Positions 1 through 10,200 of a DNA stretch of 64,000 nt are shown piece after piece. Source of the DNA: Colius striatus (Eukaryota; Chordata; Aves; Coliiformes; Coliidae); assembly GCF_028858725.1 (NCBI RefSeq), contig NC_084773.1:2222350-2286349 (forward strand), in the 5' to 3' direction. Within the stretch, counting starts at the first letter, position 1, and every line of letters begins with the position of its first letter. The notes beneath the pieces were generated by a model. It searched no databases. It was not told the DNA's origin and worked only from the letters and a program-made list of their open reading frames with translations. The translations under genes and the position numbers were made by a program.

Positions 1-482
1 TAATCTGTAATGGCATCTTCAAAATGGTGCCTGGTGTTTGAATACAAGCCTGCACTAGACACAGTATATTTCTGGAGTGCAGTATTCTTCACCCTACCAA
101 GGTTCCCTCCTGTGGAGGAAGGAGAGGGAATGTAGTGTGTTGGCATTAAAATCAATTGTTCTTAGAACAAGACTAAACTGCAGACAGAAGAATGAGAGCA
201 GGCAAAACTTGGCACTTGATTAAAAAAAGCAACTTCTGTACTTGTTGTATGGTGATTTTGGCATATACAGCAGTTAATGTGAGTTGGTCACCTGGAGGAG
301 AGTTCCTGGCTTTGGTGAAGACAAATCTTTCACTCGCGTTGAAGAATTCTAGAGCATGGAAGTAGGAGTCTCAAATTCTGACCTAGTGTTGCATGAAATT
401 AGATGATGCCCTTGACAGAATAGGCTTGTCTTTCTGAGTCCTGGATGGTTTTGCTGAAATTGTTTGCGTCTTGTTTTTCCAG
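1..482 (+). other. CNBP: CNBP last intron (3' part)
   Basis: Sequence upstream of the last CNBP coding exon. It ends in a pyrimidine-rich tract and an AG acceptor at 481-482. I searched it for the preceding zinc-knuckle exon and saw none, so the rest of the gene lies left of the window. No repeat was recognised. Confidence 0.8.
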
Positions 483-600
483 GTGTGGTGAAACTGGCCA
501 CGTAGCCATCAACTGCAGCAAGACCAGTGAAGTCAACTGCTACCGCTGCGGCGAGTCAGGGCACCTTGCACGGGAATGCACAATTGAAGCTACAGCCTAA
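483..600 (+). CDS. CNBP: CNBP terminal coding exon (CCHC-type zinc finger nucleic acid binding protein), partial
   Basis: C-terminal exon of CNBP/ZNF9, a small single-stranded nucleic-acid binding protein made of tandem retroviral-type CCHC zinc knuckles plus an RGG box; it acts in translation and transcription. The exon opens with the last base of a split codon after the AG at 481-482, then encodes 38 residues and stops at TAA 598-600. What is visible: the second Cys onward of one knuckle (CGETGH, then Cys after four residues) and one complete knuckle C-x2-C-x4-H-x4-C (CYRCGESGH...C), ending TIEATA. That ending is the invariant vertebrate CNBP C-terminus as I know it, so the identification is firm. 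Upstream exons are outside the window. The intron carrying the CCTG repeat of human DM2 disease is also outside. Confidence 0.97.
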
Positions 601-1460
601 TTATTTTCCTTTGTCGCCCCTCCTTTTTCTGATTGATGGTTGTATTATTTTTCTCTGAATCCTCTTCACTGGCCAAAGGTTGGCAGATAGAGGCTACTCC
701 CAGGCCAGTGAGCTTTACTTGCCGTGTAAAAGGAGGAAAGGGGTGGAAAAATCAACTTTCTGCATTTAACTACAAAAAATGTTTATGTTTAGTTTGGTAG
801 AGGTGTTATGTATAATGCTTTGTTAAAGAACCCCCTTTCCGTGCCACTGGTGAATAGGGATTGATGAGTGGGAAGAGTTGAGTCAGACCAGCAAAACCCT
901 CTCTGGGTTACATGGAAGTGATCCTATGCAGGAGGAAAGAAATTCTGGAAGTGTCTAAACTTCCTCATAACTTTAATTTTATTACAATGGCCTTGGATTG
1001 TCTGACCTCAGTAGCTGTTAACACCAAGTAATATCTGTATCGGGCCCTACCTAGAGCATATAGCTGAGTGGGAGTAAACAAACAAGATGCACATGCCTGT
1101 TAATGGCCTTGAGAGAGAGAGAGAGAAATCAGAAATAAAAGTAACAGTTATTCAGTCAATGAATGTTCACGTTGGAGACACAGAACGTAATGGGAGGCTT
1201 TTGAGTAAATACTTCAAAGTAAATCTGAAACCCAGACATCAGTGCTCATAGCAAATACAATTTGGAGCTATTCAGGAGTTGCAAATAAAATGCATTTTCA
1301 CAGAAATCAAGATGTTATTTTTGTATACTATATCACTTAGACAACTGAGTTTCATTTGCTTGTAATCAGTTTTTAAAGTAAGATGGTAAAAGCAATTGAA
1401 GTCCTAGAACATAGAAAATGTAATTTTAAACTATCAATAAAGCTGGAGGAGGAAGGGGAG
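601..1460 (+). other. CNBP: CNBP 3' UTR
   Basis: Untranslated tail following the CNBP stop. Poly(A) signal candidates AATAAA are at 1134-1139, 1284-1289 and 1436-1441. The last is followed by T/GT-rich DNA from about 1467, so cleavage near 1455-1465 is the best guess for the long form. A (GA)8 run lies at 1111-1126. The end is inferred; no transcript data are available. Confidence 0.75.
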
Positions 1461-2899
1461 TTTGGCTAAAGTTCCTTTTTGTTTATTTTTTGTTTTCATG
1501 TACACAGTGCAAAATAACATATTAAAAAGGGGTATGTGGAGGTGTAAAATGTTCAGTTTGGACTTTTCTTTTGTACTGTCTTACCGTTAAGTGTCCCTTG
1601 GGCAGCATCAAGCTGCAGGTCTGTGGTGTGCAGCCCTTCCCTGGGCTGTCACCTGGCCATGGGTGGCTCCTGTGCTCTAAGGTTGGGGGTTGTTTTGTCA
1701 GCTCTGATGCACTTGAAGCAGTTCTCTAAAAATCCTTGAAGGTCCAGTGAGTTCTAGATCTAGAGGAGTTTAATGGTCTGATAGTGGTGCTTCAGCCTTC
1801 CCAGTGGCGTTACACTCAACACTAACTGGAAGTTTGAAATGGGCACTTGCTATGCATTGTTCTACTGTGGTGATTGGCTCAGTGACAGTGAACAGTGTTT
1901 AGACTCACACAGATGGACAGAGCTCACACAGAGGGGTTTGAGCACATCCACTCAGAAAATGAGTAAAGTTGTGATGTGCAGGAGGAAGGAGGGCAGCAGT
2001 TCTTGACCATGTGCTTCACTCCGAGGCACCGTTGCAGAGGCATTCCTGCGAGGGCTGGTGTTCTGGGCACCCAGTGGCAGCTTCAGCTGGGGTGTTCATC
2101 AGCTGCTGCTGGTCCTGCAGAGCTGGCATCTGCCTAGGTGTGATCAGAGAGAAGGAACCGTGTCCCTTTGTGTTTGTCTCTTCACACAAAAACTAAAGCC
2201 TTTCCTTCCTTTTGACTCCCAGTGTGTTTCAGAGGCTGTGGGTGTGCTGGAGTGGTACAAAAATGGCTGGTGGGGTTGGGATGATTGTGTGTGGATCTCT
2301 AGAAAGCACCAGACTGAGCATCTACAGCTGTGTAAATTGTCACTTCTAGATCTGCAGCACAATCAACCAGTGTCAACCCTTTCAGCTCTTTTGGAAGCAG
2401 GGCTGTTAAGCGTGTGGCAGTTACCCCTGTTAGGTCAGGGTCTTCCAGGAGCAGCTTCAGCCTGTGGCTTTCAGCAGAGCAGTCTGAACACCTCAGTTGG
2501 TGAACTAGAAGATCCCAGTGGGGAGTGTGGCTTGGGAGTGTTTGAAACTGCAAAAGTCATTTATTGCCTGTCAATCTTCAGGTTTCAGGAAATCTATCTA
2601 AAATGTGAGTCTCCAAGAGGACTGTGATGGGCACAGCTGCTGTGTCACATCAGGTGCTGTGTGCTCGGGTGGGGGTGATTCTGCAGTGGGCTGCTGTAGC
2701 AACTGAGAGTTCTTTAACATTCAATGAAATAAAGACCTATGAAGAACTGAAGTTTTCAGCCTGGGTTTGATGTTCAAAGCCTATGGAAAATGTTGAGCTA
2801 TAGTTCAGGGAGGAAAGATTGCTGGAGAGACTGAAAGCCATAGGTGGCTAGAGCCTTGATGGCTTGGCTGGCAGCAGCCAACTGTTTTCTGTAGTCTCT
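1461..2899. other. CNBP-ISY1 intergenic DNA, no gene seen
   Basis: Single-copy-looking DNA with no exon or repeat that I can identify. An AATAAA at 2728-2733 could serve a rare longer CNBP transcript. The open frame at 2058-2627 has no recognisable domain and no start context of note, so I treat it as chance. Confidence 0.6.
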
Positions 2900-3142
2900 G
2901 GTGACAAGACAAAGGGGTAATGGACAGAAGCTGTAACACAGAAAGATCTTAAATAAAAGCCTGTTGAGGTGAGGGAGCCCTGGCCCAGGCTGCCCAGGGA
3001 GTATGAGGAGGCTCCTCGGGAGGTTTCCAACCCCACCTGGACACGTTCCTGTGCCCCCTGAGCCAGGGGAACCTGCTTTAGCAGGGGCTGGGCTGGATGA
3101 GCTCTGCAGGGCTGTCCCCACCCCACCATTCGGGGTTTCTAT
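2900..3142 (+). mobile_element. CR1 LINE 3' fragment, GC-rich variant ending CCATTCGGGG
   Basis: Matches the 3' end of the chicken-repeat-1 LINE (GAGGGAGCCCTGGCCCAGGC, then the segment ending near the usual ATTCTATG tail). The tail here reads CCATTCGGGG instead of the usual CCATTCTATG, and the last 100 bp are shifted to G/C. It is 5'-truncated, as most CR1 copies are, and has no coding capacity. It is closely similar to the copy ending near 19845. Confidence 0.88.
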
Positions 3143-3362
3143 GAAATATGTCATACATGAAATAACGGTACAAAAAGCTGCGGCTTGTCCTGAAGCACAG
3201 GGCTTTTTGCAGGCTGTAGTCCGTGAGAAGCGAGATACGTAACGCCAGCTCAGAGGCTTGATCCTGGGTGTACAGAGCAGTGCAGAAGAACCCAGATCCT
3301 CTAACCCTGTGTGGGACTGATGGCTTCTGAAGAAAACGTCGGTCGGAAATTGCGGCGGGGCC

Positions 3363-4044
3363 GGGAAGTGGCTGCGGGCCGGGAAGCGGCTGCGGGCCGG
3401 GGAGCGGCTGCGGGGCCGGGAAGCGGCTGTGGGGCGGGAAGCGGCTGCGGGGCCGGGAAGCGGCTGCGGGGCGGGAAGCGGCGGCTGCGGGGCGGGAAGC
3501 GGCTGCGGGGCGGGAAGCGGCTGCGGGGCCGGGAAGCGGCTGCGGCGGGGCCGGGAAGCGGAGGCTGCGGGGCGGGAAGCGGCTGCGGGGCGGGAAGCGG
3601 CTGCGGGGCCGGGAAGCGGCTGCGGCGGGGCCGGGAAGCGGAGGCTGCGGGGCGGGAAGCGGCTGCGGGGCGGGAAGCGGCTGCGGGGCCGGGAAGCGGC
3701 TGCGGGGCCGGGAAGCGGCTGCGGCGGGGCCGGGAAGCGGAGGCTGCGGGGCGGGAAGCGGCTGCGGGGCGGGAAGCGGCTGCGGGGCCGGGAAGCGGCT
3801 GCGGGGCCGGGAAGCGGCTGCGGCGGGGCCGGGAAGCGGAGGCTGCGGGGCGGGAAGCGGCTGCGGGGCGGGAAGCGGCTGCGGCGGGGCCGGGAAGCGG
3901 CTGCGGGGCGGGAAGCGGCTGCGGGGCGGGAAGCGGCGGCTGCGGGGCCGGGAAGCGGCTGCGGGGCGGGAAGCGGCGGCTGCGGGGCGGGAAGCGGCTG
4001 CGGGGCGGGAAGCGGCTGCGGGGCGGGAAGCGGCGGCTGCGGGG
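3363..4044. repeat. GC-rich minisatellite, ~35 units of 18-22 bp with higher-order repeats
   Basis: Tandem array built on GGGAAGCGGCTGCGGGGC (18 bp). Units come in four lengths: 18; 19 (one extra C at the end); 21 (an extra GGC or GAG-type triplet); and 22 (both changes). From 3531 the units fall into an ordered block of 22-21-18-19(-19) bp, recurring at 3531, 3611, 3710, 3809 and 3870, i.e. higher-order periods of 80, 99, 99 and 61 bp. The first three units (3363-3417) are the most diverged. The G-runs lie on the plus strand, so G-quadruplex or R-loop formation is plausible. All frames are free of stops, which gives long spurious open frames. Confidence 0.97.
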
Positions 4045-4253
4045 AGCGGAGGGAGCGGGCGGGGCGCGGAGGGAGCGGCCGTCCCGCTCCTGCGCATGCG
4101 CAGTCGGGCCCGGAATCGGTTCCGGGGTGACGAGGCGTGTCCTTCCGCCATCTCTGCGGCGCGGGGTGTGCTGAGGGGTGCGCGCGGCTGAGGGGACCGA
4201 ACCGGACCCGGACCGACCGGAGCCACCCCGCCCGGACCCGTGCGACTGTCGCC

Positions 4254-4256
4254 ATG
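4254..4256 (+). CDS. ISY1: ISY1 exon 1 coding part (start codon only)
   Basis: The ATG sits in a GCCATGG context and is followed at once by the donor GTGAGC, so exon 1 contributes only Met1. The next exon begins with GCTCGGAAC (ARN), the expected second residues. Confidence 0.9.
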
Positions 4257-7200
4257 GTGAGCGCAAGGCCTTGCTGCCGGCCGCCCCTGCGCCGGGGCTG
4301 CCCCTCGGCTGAGGCTGCAGCGGGTGAGCGAGGCGGCGCGCAGGGCCCGTTCGTGCCTCCGCGGCGGCTCGGCTGAGGCCGGGCGGCTCGGCGCTGCCCA
4401 GCACCGGCGCTGACAGCGCGTCTGTTTGCTCTCTTTCAGGCTCGGAACGCGGAAAAGGCCATGTAAGTACGGCTGGGCCTGTGCCCGCGCTCGCACAGGG
4501 CGCTGCGGCCCAACCGCCGCTTTGGCGCAAGGGCTTCGGTCTTCTACGCTTAGAGCGAAGCTTTGTCCTTCCAGCCCTGCGGGTTCCAGAGATGCATCTG
4601 GGTGCTATTGACACCAGACTTCAGAGACGTCTCATCGTCAGATTCCTTAGAGTTCCACCCCATTTATAGACACCGAGTCTCTGTCCCCATCTACTGTTTC
4701 ACACAAGCATGGTTTGGACTTCTGAGTGATGAACGATGAAGGAATGCAAGCACAGGCTTAAAAGTATTTAAAAGCACTAGTGCTGTTAGTGTGTTGTGCA
4801 GACACCTCTGAGCAGGAGGCCTCCAAAATCAGCCTGAGAAGCAGCTGAGGGAGGGAGCCTTACGGCAGCAGGACAGTTATGTTTTGGCTATAAATTGTGG
4901 GAGCGAGCAGAAAAGCAATTCCAAAACAATTTAAGCAAGGCCACAGTGCCCAAAGTCAGAGAATTGCTTCATTTCTCTGTAAGGTATATCAGGAGTGTCC
5001 TTTGCTTTTTCAGTGTGCACACTGGAAGGAGCAATCCCCTGTGCACCCAGTGCTGTGATAGCTGATGTCAGCTTTCTAAACCGTAAAACCTGGTTCTGAG
5101 AGTTCTTTGCTGTGGCATTTCCATAACAGTATCCTGTCACTGCTGATGCAGCAGCATCCTGCACATTTGTTATGCTGCCTGGGACTCTGTCCATATTTGC
5201 TTTCAGTGCAGAGCCACAGAGATGATGGAGTGGAGCATCTGCCTTGTGATGAAAGGCTGAGGGAGCTGGGGCTCTGCAGCTTGGAGGAGCCTGAGGGGTG
5301 ACCTCATTAATGTTTACAAATACATGAAGGGTGGGTGTGAGGAGGCTGGAGCCAGGCTGTGCTCAGTGATGGCCAGTGATAGGACAAGGGGAAATGGGGA
5401 CAACTTGGAACAGAAGAGGTTCCAAAGAAACACAAGGGAAAACTTCTTCCCTGTTGAGGTGAGGGAGCACTGGCAGAGGCTGCCCAGATGGGCTGTGGAG
5501 TCTCCTTCTCTGGAGACATTCCAACCCAGCTGGATGAGTTCCTGTGTGCCCTGCTCTAGGTGGTCCTGCTCTGGCAGGGGTGCTGCACTGGATGAGCTTT
5601 CGAGGTCCCTTCCAACCCTTAACATTCTGTGACATCTGTGTGCAGTGGCTTATACCCCCAAGCCCTGCATGCCCAGTGGGACTCACTCTTCCTCCCTTTG
5701 TAAATCCCTGGTAGTTTAATAATGCTTTTGAGTATCTAGTTGAACATGTTGTGCTGGTCTAGAGACAGTGACAGCAGGAGGGATGCACAGCATCTGTACA
5801 CAGCCCATGGGGTGTGGAGCTTGTGTAGCTGTGGTGGCTAGCTGGAAGAGATAGTTAATGGATATGTTCAAGCCTTTGTTTTCTACAGAGGGTAATTAAG
5901 TCCACAACAAACACCCAGAGCAAAACTTGTTCCTGGTGGAATGTAGATTTGTACAAGTGTATCTGCTTCTTTTCTTTAGGACGGCCTTGGCAAGATTTCG
6001 TCAAGCTCAGCTCGAGGAAGGAAAAGTTAAGGTATGATGTAGGAAACCTGAAGTTTTCTTACCTGTAGCCAAGAGTGGAATGCAAGCCTTGAGCACTGTG
6101 GGAAGGGTCATGTACTGCAGCTGTCCTATGGGATCCCATGGTCTGGGAAGCAGCTGAAGCTGCAACTGTATTTCACAGTGACACAAACCAGAAATGGTCA
6201 ACGGAATAACTAAAGAACTAGAGAACTAAATAAACTTTTAGACAGTGGGGGTGTGTGTATGTTCCAGAGGTGTGTTGGCTTGGCTGCTGAGAAGAAAGCA
6301 CAGATTGAGCATCCCTTAATTTCTTTGATGTACTGTAGACAGTATATGTAATCATTTGGAAAAAGTCCCCACCAAACTATGCCAGTGCTATAAATAGAGG
6401 CAGTGTGCTGGGCAGAAAAGGAAGATTATTGTTGGGACTGAAGTTACCTCCTCCTGCAACTAGTTACACAAATTGAGTACTTATTTTTGCTGACAGCAAT
6501 CACAAGGGTTGTTTGGATTTTTTCCCAGAAGAGGCAGAGAAATCCTTTTCATAATCCTGTTCATTGGTACTATGCTGACAAAACAGTAACCATGAAGCAG
6601 AGTTCCTTCGGGGTCACTGTGGGCTCGAGGCTTGCATGAGACCCAACGTTGGCATGTTGTTAGCCCAGCACATGATAGCTGTGCATCAGTTCATAACTGT
6701 CTTTACTGTGATGCAGCTTTTTGGGGTTTTTTATTGGTGTAAAATTGACTCTAAAATGCATTTAGCAACTTGGTAATTTCAAAGAACAATACTGAAATAA
6801 ATGTGTAGGTAAAAGAAATCTATATCTATTTAAAAATAGCATATATGTATTTAATATAGATAAAAGAAGTAGCACCCCAAAAGCAACACAGAACCTTAAA
6901 GACTGATCCTCAACTATCTCTGGGTATTCCTGTACATTTTTCACTGAATCATATGGAGGGCTTCAAGACCCACCTGGACACGTTTCTGTGAGACCTGATC
7001 TAGGTGAACCTGCTTCTGCAGGGGGTTGGACTGGATGATCTCTAAAGGTCCCTTCCAACCCCTACCATTCTATGATAACTCACATTGCCAGACTATTTCT
7101 GTGGAGATCCAAGTGTTCTCAATAACTGCTTTGGACAGGTTGGCAATTCTACATTGTGGATAGCTAACAAAGGGATTCTGGAGACTGACTGAAGTGTCCT

Positions 7201-10200
7201 GTGTTTGCACCTTAAGAATTGATGTTCTACACATGAGTACAAGCAATGTTAAACAGTAAAGTGGAAAGTAACAGCTTGGGAAAACCATAGTGAAAAAGAG
7301 TCCATCAACAACAGCCAGAGAATAAGATGGGGTGGAATTTCCATTATATTATGTGAAGAAAGGCTTTTTATATGTAAAAGGTAGAGCCTTGAAAGTGCTA
7401 TAAGGAAAGGGAGAAAATACCTCTGGGACTCTGCGTTCAAGGTGAATTATTGGTTTGTGTAAGCAAGTCAACCAAATGTGAAGGAGGCTGGGGAAAAAGG
7501 TGGTGCAATTCAGCTGTCCTAAAGGAATGTTATTTGGATTGGAGGGGATTGTGAGGTGTTTAAAAAAAACAGGTGTTTCATTTTGTCTTGGATAAAGTGG
7601 ATTCAAGAAGGTCCTTATACTCTGTGGGAGTTTAATTTGGCAGGGCTGTAAATGGTCAGTGTTTTCCACTTCCTGAAAATCAGTGGGAGCAAAAGGCACT
7701 GGAGCTTGGCAGTATGGTTTGGGGTTAATCAAGCAATAAAGTTTGCATGAAATGTTGTGAGTATCTAGGTTAAAAATTCATGGTGTGTGGCTTTCTGTCA
7801 AACAGGAACGAAGACCTTTCCTTGCATCAGAGTGTAATGAATTGCCTAAAGCTGAGAAATGGAGGAGACAGGTAATGTCAAGCCATAGATGTTTCTAATG
7901 TTACAGTAAGCAGGACTCTAGCACTTCCTCTTTGGACAACCTGCTTACACATTTGGGTTTTTCAGGCTCCTTCAGTATGCTGACAGTTCAATCACAGAAT
8001 AGTTTAGATTGGAAGGTCATATAGTTCACCACAGTGTTCAAAGCAGATCTCATCATGTCAAGTTGCCCAGGGCCATGTCCTACTGAGTTTGGAATATCTT
8101 GAGGGGTTTGGATTCCACAGCTTTTTGGGGCCTCTGTTCCAGTGTTTCAATACTTTATTAATGGATTTTTTTTTGCCCCTCTTTGAGTTTAATAAGAATT
8201 TTCCCAGTTCCAACTTGTGTTTATTGCTACATGTCCATGTGTCATGCACCATGAAACAGTTTGCCTCTGTCTTCTCTACATCCTCCATGAGCTAGTTGAA
8301 GACAGCAACAGGTTATTGCACCATCTTCTCTTAAGGTGGATCAAACCCAGTTCTCTCAGCCTTTCTCTGTACTTCAGGTGCTCCTGCCCTCATCACATGT
8401 ACAACTGTAAAAATGTGTCCTTGCTTTTCAAGCTTCTGCAGTACTTGTGCCTGAATAAAACCTGTGCTGGTATTTGGAATTGATAGGCTCAGGTTCATTT
8501 TGTAGATCAAGGAGCCAGTTTTGAGGTTGCATTTTTCTAGGGGTTTGGGGTTTTTTAGCCTTTTCTAGGTTGTTTCTTTGGTTTGGGTTTTTTAGAAATG
8601 AATTTCTGTGTTTTTGTTGAACTAGATCATTGGGGAAATTTCCAAGAAGGTGGCACAGATTCAGAATGGTAAGTACAATTTCTGCCTCTCCAGTCCTAAG
8701 CAGTTACAATAAAAGGACATTTCATGTGAACCATACTGTTTGCTTTGCATACGTTCTGGAATTGCTCCAGTGCTTCTAGTGAGTTGCCTAATTCATTGCC
8801 TTATTCCCTTCTAACAGCTGGCTTAGGTGAATTCAGGATTCGGGACCTCAACGATGAAATAAACAAACTTCTGAGGGAGAAAGGACACTGGGAGTTCAGA
8901 ATAAAGGAGCTAGGAGGCCCTGACTATGCTGTGAGTGGAGATTATTTTACACTATGTGGTGGTTCAGCTTAAAAGTGAAGTGGCTAAGGAGAAAAATCTG
9001 TGCAGCATTTAGTTAACTGTGTATTACTTGGCTAAATTTCTTAGAGATGAACTTTGGCCAGCCCTTAAAAACATGGGGTTGTATTAGAAGGTATAGTTGT
9101 GGCCATGATGTGCAGATCAGGCTTTTCATTTGGAACACTGCTTCAAGTCTACCTTGACTTCAGCAAGGCTTTTGACACTGTCTCCCATCACATCCCCATC
9201 AGAAAGCTCAGGCAGTGTGGCTTGGATGAGTGGATGGTGAGGTGGATGGAGAGCTGGCTGAATGACAGAGCCCAGAGGGTGCTGATCAATGGCACAGAGT
9301 TGAGTTGGAGGCCTGTGGCCAGTGGAGTTGCACAGGGATGGGTTCTGGGGCCAGTCTTGTTCAATATCTTCATCAACCACCTGGATGAGGGGACAGAGTG
9401 ACCCTCAGCAAGTTCCCTGCTGGCACCAAACTGGGAGCACTGGCTGATTCCCCAGAGGCTGTGCTGCCATTCAGTGGGATCTCGACCAGCTTGAGAGTTG
9501 GGCAGAGAGGAACCTCCTGAGGTTCAACAAGGACAAGTGCAGAGTTCTGCATCTAGGGAGGAACAACCCCATGCATCAGCACAGGCTGGGGGTCAAACTG
9601 CTGAAGAGCAGCTCTGCAGAGAGAGACCTGGGAGTCCTGATTGATAATAAGCTAAATATGAGCCAGCAACATGCCCTCGTGGGCAGGAAGCCAATGGCAT
9701 CCTGGGATGCATCAAGAAGAGTGTGGGCAGCAGGTCAAGGGAGGTTCTGCTCCCCCTTTGCTCTGCCCTGGTGAGGCCTCATCTGGAGTCCTGTGTCCAG
9801 TTCTGGGCTCCCCAGCTCAAGAGGGACAGGGAACTGCTGGAGAGAGGCCAGTGCAGGGCCACCAAGATGATCAGGGGATTGGAACATCTTTCATACGAGG
9901 AAAGGCTGCAGGACCTGGGGCTGTTCAGTCTGGAGGAGACTGAGGGGGGATCTTATTAACATTTATAAATATGTAAAGGGTGGGTATCAGGAGGTTGGAA
10001 CATCCCTCTTTTCTATAGTAGATAATAACAGGACAAGGGGTGATGGGATGAAGCTGGAACACAAAAAGTTCCACTTAAGCATAAGAAAAAACTATTTCAG
10101 TGAGGGAGCCCTGGCACAGGCTGCCCAGAGGGGTTGTGGAGGCTCCTTCCATGGAGGTCTTCAATACCTGCCTGGACACGTTCCTGTGTGACCTGATCTA

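Larger units (their letters stand above)
3340..4440. promoter_or_regulatory. ISY1: ISY1 CpG-island promoter
   Basis: Extremely CpG-rich DNA covering the minisatellite, the 5' UTR and exon 1. Between the repeat array and the start codon there is a perfect palindromic NRF1 site, TGCGCATGCGCA, at 4091-4102. There is also an ETS/YY1-like TTCCGCCATCT around 4144-4154. No TATA box was seen. This is the usual layout of a broad housekeeping promoter; the transcription start is probably between 4100 and 4240 (inferred). Confidence 0.8.

Noticed and set aside
2058-2627. A 189-codon plus-strand open frame between CNBP and ISY1.
   Set aside because: No recognised domain, no splice or promoter context, and overlapping open frames on the other strand.
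2798-4614. Long proline/alanine-rich (minus) and glycine/alanine-rich (plus) open frames, up to 485 codons, across the ISY1 minisatellite.
   Set aside because: They are stop-free in several frames at once because the G/C repeat lacks stop codons. No domain is present, and the flanks are a CR1 fragment and the ISY1 promoter.
9099-9401. Reverse-transcriptase-like open frame as a host gene.
   Set aside because: It is a piece of a 5'-truncated CR1 LINE with lost catalytic Asp-Asp motif and the normal CR1 3' end downstream.
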